A DNA stretch of 64,000 bases from Chitinophaga deserti (lineage in GTDB: Bacteria > Bacteroidota > Bacteroidia > Chitinophagales > Chitinophagaceae). Position numbers and translations under genes: made by a program. Under the pieces are notes generated by a model, which was not told the origin of the DNA, did no database searches, and was given only the letters and a program-made list of their open reading frames with translations. This document shows, piece after piece, positions 35,416 to 42,774 of the stretch. How positions within the stretch are numbered: the stretch's first letter is position 1; every line of letters starts with the position of its first letter. The DNA is taken from the NCBI RefSeq assembly GCF_003149455.1, contig NZ_QFFK01000001.1, positions 563,935-627,934 of the forward strand, in the 5' to 3' direction.

Positions 35416-36297
35416 TTAAGCGGGAACGCCTTTCAGCACTTCTGCCATACGTTTTCCGATATCAGCCGGGCTGTCTACCACATGAACGCCGCAGGCGCGC
35501 ATGATCTTCATTTTAGCAGCAGCAGTATCGTCTGCACCACCGATGATGGCACCGGCGTGGCCCATACGGCGGCCGGGAGGCGCAGTCTGGCCAGCGATGA
35601 AGCCTACAACTGGTTTGCGGGGGTTAGCCTTGATCCATTCAGCAGCTTCTGCTTCCATGGAGCCACCGATTTCACCGATCATGATGATGGCTTCGGTTCC
35701 GGGATCGTTCATCAGCAGTTCAACCGCTTCGCGGGTGGTGGTGCCGATGATGGGGTCGCCACCGATACCGATAGCGGTAGATACACCGAGACCTGCTTTC
35801 ACTACCTGGTCGGCAGCTTCGTAGGTGAGGGTACCGGATTTGGAAACGATGCCTACTTTACCTTTTTTGAAGATGAAGCCGGGCATGATGCCTACTTTGG
35901 CTTCTTCTGCGGAGATAACGCCGGGGCAGTTAGGTCCGATCAGGCGAGTATTATGCGATTTGAGGTAGTTCTTGGCTTTCACCATGTCCTGTACGGGAAT
36001 ACCTTCGGTGATACAAACCACCAGGGCTATACCTGCGTCAGCAGCTTCCATAATAGCATCTGCTGCAAATGCCGGGGGAACGAAGATGATGGATACATCC
36101 GCTCCGGTAGCGTTCACCGCGTCTGCCACGGTATTGAACACAGGGCGCTCCAGGTGGGAGCTTCCCCCTTTACCAGGGGTTACGCCACCTACCACGTTGG
36201 TGCCGTATTCAATCATTTGTGTGGCGTGGAAAGTACCTTCGGTACCGGTGAATCCCTGCACAATCACTTTGCTATGCTTATTAACTAAAACACTCAT
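35416..36297 (-). CDS. sucD: Succinyl-CoA synthetase, alpha subunit
   Basis: The 293-residue subunit catalyses, with SucC, the succinyl-CoA to succinate step of the TCA cycle with NDP phosphorylation. The CoA-binding N-terminal domain contains [12 protein letters not shown] and the nucleotide-binding [10 protein letters not shown]. The phosphohistidine lies in [18 protein letters not shown] is present in the variant form [10 protein letters not shown]. Length is normal. The sucC beta-subunit gene is not in the window, which is common in Bacteroidota. An exact -7 box about 40 nt upstream and a terminator suggest a monocistronic unit. Confidence 0.97.
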   Translation of the reverse strand: MSVLVNKHSKVIVQGFTGTEGTFHATQMIEYGTNVVGGVTPGKGGSSHLERPVFNTVADAVNATGADVSIIFVPPAFAADAIMEAADAGIALVVCITEGIPVQDMVKAKNYLKSHNTRLIGPNCPGVISAEEAKVGIMPGFIFKKGKVGIVSKSGTLTYEAADQVVKAGLGVSTAIGIGGDPIIGTTTREAVELLMNDPGTEAIIMIGEIGGSMEAEAAEWIKANPRKPVVGFIAGQTAPPGRRMGHAGAIIGGADDTAAAKMKIMRACGVHVVDSPADIGKRMAEVLKGVPA

Positions 36298-36335
36298 CGC
36301 GCTTGGTTTATTTATTTTTTTTAGATAAGGTGGGG

Positions 36336-36343
36336 CAAAAATA
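36336..36343 (-). promoter_or_regulatory. Candidate -7 promoter box of sucD
   Basis: TATTTTTG on the minus strand matches TAnnTTTG exactly, 39-46 nt before the sucD start and just after the mlaF-like gene. Confidence 0.45.
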
Positions 36344-36391
36344 ACGGATAATGGCTAAAAAGTAAAGGAAAGGCTTTTTAGTTGAGGAATA

Positions 36392-37207
36392 TTAACTATT
36401 TGTTGGCGCCTCTCCCCCTTTGGAACGCCACTTCTTATCCCGGAACATCTCCATTTTCCGCATTTCCTTAATATCCTGGAAGAACTCGGATGCAAAAATA
36501 AAGTCGTTCAGCAGTTTGTCTTCACTGAATATGATGTCTTCATTACTGCCTTCCCACTGTTTTTTGCCCTGGTGCATGTAAATGATATGATCCCCGCTTT
36601 CCATAACGGTGTTCATATCGTGAGTGTTTACCACGGTGGTAATGTTGTAGTCGACGGTAATATCCTTGATGAGTTTATCGATTACGAGGGAGGTTTGCGG
36701 ATCAAGCCCTGAGTTAGGCTCGTCTACAAAGAGGTATTTAGGGTTCAGGACGATGGCGCGGGCAATGCCCACACGCTTTTTCATCCCGCCACTGATCTCG
36801 GCGGGATACTTTTTATTCGCGTCTTTCAGCTCCACCCTGTCCAGGCATTCCTGTACCCGTTTACGTTTCTCCTTATAGCTCATGGTGGAAAACATATCGA
36901 GGGGGAAGAGGATGTTTTGCTCAACGGTCATGGAATCGAAAAGGGCGGAGCCCTGGAACAGCATGCCGATGGCCTGGCGGATGGGCTTTTTCTCCTTATC
37001 GTCCATGGCGGTAAAGTCCTCACCGTTATAGAGTACCTGCCCGCTATCGACAGGGATGAGGCCTACCATGCATTTCATGAGTACCGTTTTTCCGCTGCCG
37101 CTGGCGCCGATGATGAGGTTGGTTTTACCTGCCTCCATGGTGGCCGACACATCTTTCAGAATCTCCTTTTCTCCAAAGCTTTTGCGGATATTTTTCAGTT
37201 CTATCAT
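36392..37207 (-). CDS. Mla-type ABC transporter ATPase
   Basis: The 271-residue cytoplasmic ATPase has Walker A GASGSGKT, a signature region with ISGGMKKRVGIARA (the GGMKKRV form is typical of MlaF/Ttg2A) and Walker B YLFVDEPNSGLDP. MlaF with MlaE moves phospholipids between the membranes to keep outer-membrane asymmetry. It starts 24 nt after the stop of the MlaE-like permease gene, so the pair is an operon. No MCE-domain (MlaD) gene is adjacent. An extra C-terminal stretch of about 30 charged residues follows the ABC core. Confidence 0.88.
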   Translation of the reverse strand: MIELKNIRKSFGEKEILKDVSATMEAGKTNLIIGASGSGKTVLMKCMVGLIPVDSGQVLYNGEDFTAMDDKEKKPIRQAIGMLFQGSALFDSMTVEQNILFPLDMFSTMSYKEKRKRVQECLDRVELKDANKKYPAEISGGMKKRVGIARAIVLNPKYLFVDEPNSGLDPQTSLVIDKLIKDITVDYNITTVVNTHDMNTVMESGDHIIYMHQGKKQWEGSNEDIIFSEDKLLNDFIFASEFFQDIKEMRKMEMFRDKKWRSKGGEAPTNS

Positions 37208-37231
37208 AGATCGTTCTTCTCAGTTTGAGGG

Positions 37232-37975
37232 TTACAGGAGTATGGCAGCGAGGGCATAGTCAGCAAAAAGGATCATCACACAGCTTACTACCACGGCGGT
37301 GGTGCTTGCTTTACCGATCTCCAGGGCACCGCCCTGCACATGGTATCCGTAATAAGCAGGAACGCTGGAGATGATGAATGCGTATGTGTAGGATTTGCTG
37401 AGGGCGAAGAATACGTTGTACCCGTCGAACTGTCCGCGGAGGCCTTCCATGAACTGCTCGTGCGACAGGATGCCGCTCAGCTTACCTGCTTCCAGTCCGC
37501 CGAAGATCCCCAGAAATGCTGCGATCACCACCAGTGCGGGGATCGTCAGTAATGCCGCCAGAATTTTAGGGCCTATGAGGTATGCTTTGGTATTGATACC
37601 CATGATTTCCTGCGCATCGATCTGTTCGGATATACGCATATTCCCCAGCTCCGACGCGATCTTGGAACCTACAACCCCGCCCAGTACGATACATATCAGG
37701 GTAGGCGCCAGTTCAATGATCATCGTATCGCGCACCACCATCGCAATGGTAGATTTGGGGATGAGCGAACTCGTCAGCTGGTAAGCAGTTTGTACCGTGG
37801 TAACGGCACCAAGGAAAGTGGAAATAACAGCTACGATGCCCAGGGAGCCGATCCCGATATCCACACACTGTTTCATAAACTCCTTCCAGTACATCCTGAA
37901 GTTTTCCGGGCGGGAAAACATTCCTGTCAACATCAGCAAGAATCTGCCGAAATGGTAAAAAAACCTGAACTCCAT
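37232..37975 (-). CDS. MlaE-family phospholipid transporter permease
   Basis: The 247-residue inner-membrane protein matches the MlaE/TGD1 permease family. Five or six hydrophobic helices are seen. ELAPTLICIVLGGVVGSKIASELGNMR is the family core, given here by its EL-APTL and SELG.M elements, followed by EQIDAQEIMGI. It is the first gene of a two-gene operon with the MlaF-like ATPase. An exact TAnnTTTG box lies 8-15 nt upstream of the start. Confidence 0.9.
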   Translation of the reverse strand: MEFRFFYHFGRFLLMLTGMFSRPENFRMYWKEFMKQCVDIGIGSLGIVAVISTFLGAVTTVQTAYQLTSSLIPKSTIAMVVRDTMIIELAPTLICIVLGGVVGSKIASELGNMRISEQIDAQEIMGINTKAYLIGPKILAALLTIPALVVIAAFLGIFGGLEAGKLSGILSHEQFMEGLRGQFDGYNVFFALSKSYTYAFIISSVPAYYGYHVQGGALEIGKASTTAVVVSCVMILFADYALAAILL

Positions 37976-37982
37976 AACTTGT

Positions 37983-37990
37983 CAAAGATA
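37983..37990 (-). promoter_or_regulatory. Candidate -7 promoter box of the mla-type operon
   Basis: TATCTTTG on the minus strand matches TAnnTTTG exactly and ends 7 nt before the ATG at 37975. Transcription would start at or within a few bases of the start codon. Confidence 0.5.
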
Positions 37991-38016
37991 ACGGGAAAAT
38001 GAATTGTTTCGTCCTA

Positions 38017-39048
38017 TTATCGCAAACTGCCTACCAGCAACCGCTTGAGGCTGCGCTCGATAATTTCGCCCATGGTGGTACAGCGGGCAAATACTTTATC
38101 ATGGTAATGCTCGGCCAGCTCTTCCCCTAACTGTTTGATTTTCCCGGGGAACGATACACGGTCGTTCATGATCACATCCCGCAGGTCTTTTATCCGGTGG
38201 CGCTGTACTTTTATCCTCCGGGCAATGAGCGACCGCTCTTCCTGCTGGTACTGCTTCACCACTTCAGCGTTGAGGTGCTTCATGGCCAGCTCTACAAACA
38301 CCCGGTTTTCCTTGAAGAACTGCGGCATGTAAAGGGTTTTCTTCCCTTCGTAAAACTGCTGGTCGAAGTCAATGGCGCGGATGCGGAACTGCACGTCGTC
38401 GAAATCGGGGGTGATGTCGAAAATGAAGTTGTACGACCGCATATCGCCCAGCAGCCGCACAAAGCAGCGCTCATTGAATTTCACGAACTCTTTGGCGATA
38501 CGCCGGGGGTTAAACTCCGGCCGGTGCAGCCAGTCTTTGGCAAACTGATCTCCCGGCACACCGGCGATATGTTCTTCCACCAGGGTATTACCATCTACGA
38601 GGAAGTTCATCCAGTAAGGGGAAAGGATATGCTCCAGCTCCAGGCCGTAAATGCGGGAAGCATCGGCTATCTTGATATAGAAATAATCGTAAACCTCATT
38701 GTAATTGTTGACGATCTTGATGCGGAAAGGATGGGAATTCCCGAAGGTGCAGTAATCGATCCGCTCTATGTGAAGGTGCTCTTCCGCCGCCTGATCGCCA
38801 CCGGCTTTCAGGATGGAATAGATACGCTTCAGCCCGGCGTGCAGGGAAGGCGTCATGCTTTGCGGGTACAAAACCGACTCCCAGAGGGTATCTTTACCCT
38901 CCTTATCGTATACCGGAATGCCGTATTCGTAATACTTCAGCTCTTCATACGTTACCGGCAGCTTAATTTCCCGCTCGTACGCTTTCAGATAGTTCCGGAA
39001 AGCGGGGTTGAGGGGGAAAAATATCTTTTTGCGGGAGATGGATTGCAT
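38017..39048 (-). CDS. Unrecognised conserved-type protein with kinase-like motifs
   Basis: The 343-residue soluble protein is not one I can name. Its motif order recalls the protein-kinase/aminoglycoside-phosphotransferase fold. K126 lies in YFYIKI (VAIK-like), E139 lies in LELEHIL, and a hinge-like EEHIAGVPG occupies 158-166. D202 and N207 lie in GDMRSYNF, the D-x4-N spacing of catalytic loops. IDFDQ at 226-230 sits where the metal-binding DFG/DxD strand would be. The C-terminal 90 residues are helical and very basic. If this reading is right, the protein is a small-molecule or protein kinase of unknown substrate. It lies 33 nt downstream of the DUF2059 gene, so the two may share a transcript. 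Confidence 0.55.
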   Translation of the reverse strand: MQSISRKKIFFPLNPAFRNYLKAYEREIKLPVTYEELKYYEYGIPVYDKEGKDTLWESVLYPQSMTPSLHAGLKRIYSILKAGGDQAAEEHLHIERIDYCTFGNSHPFRIKIVNNYNEVYDYFYIKIADASRIYGLELEHILSPYWMNFLVDGNTLVEEHIAGVPGDQFAKDWLHRPEFNPRRIAKEFVKFNERCFVRLLGDMRSYNFIFDITPDFDDVQFRIRAIDFDQQFYEGKKTLYMPQFFKENRVFVELAMKHLNAEVVKQYQQEERSLIARRIKVQRHRIKDLRDVIMNDRVSFPGKIKQLGEELAEHYHDKVFARCTTMGEIIERSLKRLLVGSLR

Positions 39049-39081
39049 GCCGGAAATTACGAATTATCCGGTTTTGCGGGC

Positions 39082-39513
39082 CTATTTCGATGCGGCCTCT
39101 ATGTCTTTCTGGATTTTAGCGGCAATATGCTCGCCCCAGATTTTGCCTGCGGCCTGCGATTCGCTGGTGAACAGGGGCAGTTTTTCCACCATCTTTTTGC
39201 CGGCGGGCGACTTATAGAAATCAATCATCCCGTCTACTTCTGTTTCGGAGAAATGGCGTTCGTAAATGGGAACGAGGAGGTTGGTGAGGTCTTTTTCATT
39301 GTAATAGCCGGCGATGCGGGTCCAGACGGCGGTATCCACGGAAGGGTAAGCTTTCTGATATTGCACCAGCATCTGTTTTACCGCGCTCATACCTGCCCGG
39401 GAAGCGCCATTGAGGCTGATGAGGATACGGATCTTAATCGTTTTGGCGGATTCCTGTGCGGAGGCGCTAAAGGCAGCAGCCACGAACATCAGTATGAACA
39501 GTAATTTCTTCAT
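39082..39513 (-). CDS. DUF2059-domain exported protein
   Basis: The 143-residue protein has a signal peptide (cut near SASAQ) and one DUF2059 domain. The typical element is present: YERHFSETEVDGMIDFYKSP followed by AGKKMVEKLP. The function of DUF2059 is unknown and the protein is likely periplasmic. The kinase-like gene lies 33 nt downstream on the same strand. Confidence 0.82.
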   Translation of the reverse strand: MKKLLFILMFVAAAFSASAQESAKTIKIRILISLNGASRAGMSAVKQMLVQYQKAYPSVDTAVWTRIAGYYNEKDLTNLLVPIYERHFSETEVDGMIDFYKSPAGKKMVEKLPLFTSESQAAGKIWGEHIAAKIQKDIEAASK

Positions 39514-39566
39514 ATCAGCAATACCGGTAATGATTCGGGTGTAAGGTAAGAAGACGAAAAGTAAAA

Positions 39567-39595
39567 TAAAAAAAGCGGACCGATTGGCCCGCTTT
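39567..39595 (-). terminator. Terminator after maeB
   Basis: The stem AAAGCGGACC / GGCCCGCTTT, with one mismatch, has a GATT-type loop and is followed on the minus strand by a run of seven T. It begins a few bases after the maeB stop. Confidence 0.85.
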
Positions 39596-39600
39596 CGCTT

Positions 39601-41907
39601 TTATTTCTTCTTACCTTTTTTATCGTCTTCCATTTTGCAGCACTTCGTTTGTGCGTCTACCACTGCGATCAGCACCATGTTCACGATCTGCCTCACGGTA
39701 GAGCCCAGCTGAAGGATGTGCACCGGTTTCTTCATACCCAGCAGGATAGGCCCGATGGCATCGAAGCCGGCTACGCCCTGCAGCAGGTTGTACGCCACGT
39801 TACCCGCTGCCAGGTTGGGGAAGATGAGGGTATTCACATCTTCACCGATCAGTTCGGAGAAGGGGTAATTTTCTTTCAGTACGCTTTTGTTGAAAGCCAT
39901 AGCCGCCTGGATCTCACCATCTACGGTAAGCGTCGGTTCCCGTTGCTTCACGATCTCCCGCGCACGGCTCATCAGAATTGCTTCCGGGGTTTGGCTGGAG
40001 CCGAAGTTGGAATACGACACCATCGCAATACGCGGAGTGATGTTGAACTGCTTCACTTCCTTGGCTACCATCAGCGTGATCTCCGCCAGCTCTTCTGCTG
40101 TGGGATTTAAGTTCACCGTAGTATCCGCGAGGAAAATAGGGCCGCGCTTGGTTTGGATGATATACATACCTGCCACACGCTTCACACCATCTTCCATACC
40201 TATCACCTGCAGGGCAGGGCGGATGGTATCGGGATATTTACGGGTAAGGCCGGAAATGAGTGCATCTGCTTCACCGGTTTCCACCATCATACAACCGAAG
40301 TAGTTACGCTCGCGCATGATCTTCTTTGCTTCATAAAGGTTGAGGCCTTTACGCTGCCGTTTTTTGAAGAAAAGCTCACCGAAGTGATGACGCTTATCTG
40401 CCATCTCATCGCTCTTCGGGTCTACGATGATCACATCATCGATCTCGATGGAGTTTTCTTCCATGAGCTGACGGATGCGCTTTTCGTTACCCAGCAGTAT
40501 GGGAATGGCGATATTCTCGTCATTCACTACCTGTGCCGATTTCAGGATCTTGATATTATCTGCTTCCGCAAACACTACACGGCGGGGGTCTTTCCTTGCT
40601 TTGGAACCGATTACGCGGAACAGCTGGTTATCGAGGCCGAGGCGGTTATTCAGTTCTACGCCGTAGGCTTCCCAGTCGGTAATACCGGCCTGTGCCACGC
40701 CGCTTTCCATGGCAGCTTTCGCCACTGCGGGGGCTACAGTGCTGAGCAGCCGCGGGTCCAGGGGTTTGGGAATGATATAGGTGGGGCCGAATACGAGGTT
40801 GCGCTCGTTGTAGGCCAGGTTTACGATATCGGGAACTGGTGATTTGGCGAGGTCAGCCAAAGCATGTACCGCAGCCAGTTTCATGGCTTCATTGATCTGC
40901 GTGGCGCGCACGTCCAGCGCACCGCGGAAGATGTAGGGGAAGCCCAGTACGTTGTTTACCTGGTTGGGATAGTCGGACCGGCCGGTGGCCATGATCACAT
41001 CTTTCCTTGCACCGATAGCTACTTCGTAGGCGATCTCCGGATCGGGGTTAGCCATGGCGAAAACGATGGGGTTCTTGGCCATGCTTTTCACCATATCCTC
41101 GGTTACCACATTGCCCACGCTGAGGCCTACAAACACGTCTGCCCCCTTGAGGGCTTCTGTGAGGGTGGTGGCTTTGGAGCTGGTGGCAAATACCTGTTTC
41201 ATTTCGTCGAGGTCTACCCTTTGCTTGTTGAGCACCCCGTCTTTATCGAACATGATGAAGTTCTCGGGCTTTGCACCAAGGGATACGTACAGGCGTACGC
41301 AGGCCATGGCGGCGGCGCCTGCGCCGTTCACCACAAACTTCACTTTATCGATTTTCTTCCGTACGAGTTCAAGTGCATTGAGCAGGGCGGCGCTGGAGAT
41401 GATAGCGGTACCGTGCTGATCGTCGTGCATGATGGGGATCTTCAGTTCCTTTTTCAGGCGGTCTTCGATGGCGAAGCACTCGGGGCTTTTGATATCTTCG
41501 AGGTTGATGCCTCCGAAGGTGGGCTCCATGGCTTTTACCACGCGTACGAATTCGTCTACATCCTTGGTATTGAGTTCTATGTCAAAAACGTCGATATCGG
41601 CGAATATTTTGAAGAGTACCCCTTTCCCTTCCATCACGGGTTTACCGGCTTCGGGGCCGATATCGCCGAGGCCGAGCACTGCGGTACCGTTACTGATAAC
41701 GGCTACGAGGTTGCCTTTGGCGGTGTATTTGTAAACATTCTCCACGTCTCTCGCGATCTCTTTGCAAGGCTCCGCAACGCCAGGGGAATAGGCGAGCGAA
41801 AGATCCCATTGTGTCTTGGTGTCTTTGGTCGGGATGACTTCGATTTTGCCAGGCCGCCCTTTTTCATGGTAATCGAGCGCGTCCTGTTTGTTCAGTTTCT
41901 TGGCCAT
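39601..41907 (-). CDS. maeB: NADP-dependent malic enzyme with phosphotransacetylase-like domain
   Basis: The 768-residue protein oxidatively decarboxylates malate to pyruvate and makes NADPH. It is the long MaeB form. The malic N-terminal domain holds [12 protein letters not shown], and the NAD(P)-binding domain holds [12 protein letters not shown] (about residues 155-390). A C-terminal phosphate acetyltransferase-like domain (about 425-760) acts as an allosteric acetyl-CoA-sensing part in known members. DDQHGTAI is also present. Start 41907 ([11 protein letters not shown]) is the family start. The gene is divergent from DUF4293 and has its own terminator. Confidence 0.95.
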   Translation of the reverse strand: MAKKLNKQDALDYHEKGRPGKIEVIPTKDTKTQWDLSLAYSPGVAEPCKEIARDVENVYKYTAKGNLVAVISNGTAVLGLGDIGPEAGKPVMEGKGVLFKIFADIDVFDIELNTKDVDEFVRVVKAMEPTFGGINLEDIKSPECFAIEDRLKKELKIPIMHDDQHGTAIISSAALLNALELVRKKIDKVKFVVNGAGAAAMACVRLYVSLGAKPENFIMFDKDGVLNKQRVDLDEMKQVFATSSKATTLTEALKGADVFVGLSVGNVVTEDMVKSMAKNPIVFAMANPDPEIAYEVAIGARKDVIMATGRSDYPNQVNNVLGFPYIFRGALDVRATQINEAMKLAAVHALADLAKSPVPDIVNLAYNERNLVFGPTYIIPKPLDPRLLSTVAPAVAKAAMESGVAQAGITDWEAYGVELNNRLGLDNQLFRVIGSKARKDPRRVVFAEADNIKILKSAQVVNDENIAIPILLGNEKRIRQLMEENSIEIDDVIIVDPKSDEMADKRHHFGELFFKKRQRKGLNLYEAKKIMRERNYFGCMMVETGEADALISGLTRKYPDTIRPALQVIGMEDGVKRVAGMYIIQTKRGPIFLADTTVNLNPTAEELAEITLMVAKEVKQFNITPRIAMVSYSNFGSSQTPEAILMSRAREIVKQREPTLTVDGEIQAAMAFNKSVLKENYPFSELIGEDVNTLIFPNLAAGNVAYNLLQGVAGFDAIGPILLGMKKPVHILQLGSTVRQIVNMVLIAVVDAQTKCCKMEDDKKGKKK

Positions 41908-42022
41908 ATAAGATTGTAATTGGGGCTGCAATATACGGACTTCGCGCCGAACGGGCTTGAAATGCCTCCCCATTGTTGGTTAAAATTGCTTACTTTTACC
42001 CTGTTAAACATTCGTATTTAAT

Positions 42023-42472
42023 ATGATACAACGCATACAAAGCCTTTATCTCCTCCTCGCCGCCCTGGCCGGCGTCGCTGTTGCCCGCTTCGATCTCTGG
42101 AAAGCAACCTACACGAAAGGGAACGTTGCCGGTGTGGATACGTTTAACGCTACATCGAACTACATGGTGTTCATTGTGCTGATCATAGGCATCCTCCTTT
42201 CTGTTGGCTGTATTTTTCTCTATAAGAACCGCCAGCTGCAGTTCCGCCTTACTGTCGTGAACATCCTCCTTTCCATAGGCATCCTCGCGCTTATCTATCT
42301 CAAAATACAGGAAAGTGCCCAGAAACTGAGCGCCGAAGGGGCAGTGAGCCTCCGCGGCTCTTACCTCATCCCGGCATTCCTGCCCGTGGTCATGATCGTA
42401 CTCCTGTTCCTGGCCGCCCGTGGGATCTATAAAGACCAGAAACTCATCAAATCGCTGGACCGCCTCCGCTGA
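42023..42472 (+). CDS. DUF4293 family membrane protein
   Basis: The 149-residue inner-membrane protein starts MIQRIQSLYLLLAALAG, the hallmark of the Bacteroidota DUF4293 family. Four hydrophobic helices are visible (about residues 5-24, 47-65, 74-92 and 112-132), with a basic C-terminal tail. Function is unknown. It is monocistronic with a terminator right after the stop. Confidence 0.85.
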   Translation: MIQRIQSLYLLLAALAGVAVARFDLWKATYTKGNVAGVDTFNATSNYMVFIVLIIGILLSVGCIFLYKNRQLQFRLTVVNILLSIGILALIYLKIQESAQKLSAEGAVSLRGSYLIPAFLPVVMIVLLFLAARGIYKDQKLIKSLDRLR

Positions 42473-42493
42473 TCCTGCCCCTTATGATATTGT

Positions 42494-42521
42494 GCCCCGG
42501 CTTATAAACCGGGGCTTTTTT
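42494..42521 (+). terminator. Terminator after the DUF4293 gene
   Basis: The perfect 7-bp stem GCCCCGG / CCGGGGC (42494-42500 with 42509-42515) is followed by TTTTTT. It lies 22 nt after the stop codon. Confidence 0.88.
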
Positions 42522-42605
42522 ATGCGTCAATATACCATCAGAACCGCCGCTTTACCGCTGTGAAAGGGCATTTCAGAAGTCATTCTTTTTCAATCAGTTA
42601 CCGGC

Positions 42606-42695
42606 CATCCTTCAGTGATCCTTCGGTCAACCTTCGGTGAAGCCCCTATTTTACTGAAGATGACCGAAGGATCACCGAAGGATGACTGAAGGATG
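42606..42695. repeat. Long imperfect inverted repeat built of CCTTCGGTGAT-type units
   Basis: The left arm (42606-42642) carries the word ATCCTTCRGT several times. The right arm (42654-42695) carries its complement ACYGAAGGAT in the same order, around an 11-nt loop. The arms pair almost fully, giving a hairpin of roughly 35 bp. It sits in a 200-nt space between the terminators of two convergent genes. Confidence 0.8.
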
Positions 42696-42721
42696 AATAT
42701 CCCAATTTCGGTACGATATTA

Positions 42722-42757
42722 ACGCAAAAGGCCGGCTGAGTATTCAACCGGCCTTTT
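42722..42757 (-). terminator. Terminator after the second uvrA paralogue
   Basis: The perfect 10-bp stem AAAAGGCCGG (42726-42735) / CCGGCCTTTT (42748-42757) lies 18 nt after the stop codon on the minus strand. Confidence 0.85.
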
Positions 42758-42774
42758 CACGAATATGATATTGC

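Noticed and set aside
42541..42721. Possible small RNA gene at the inverted repeat
   Set aside because: No promoter box or T-tract of its own is visible, so it is listed only as a repeat.
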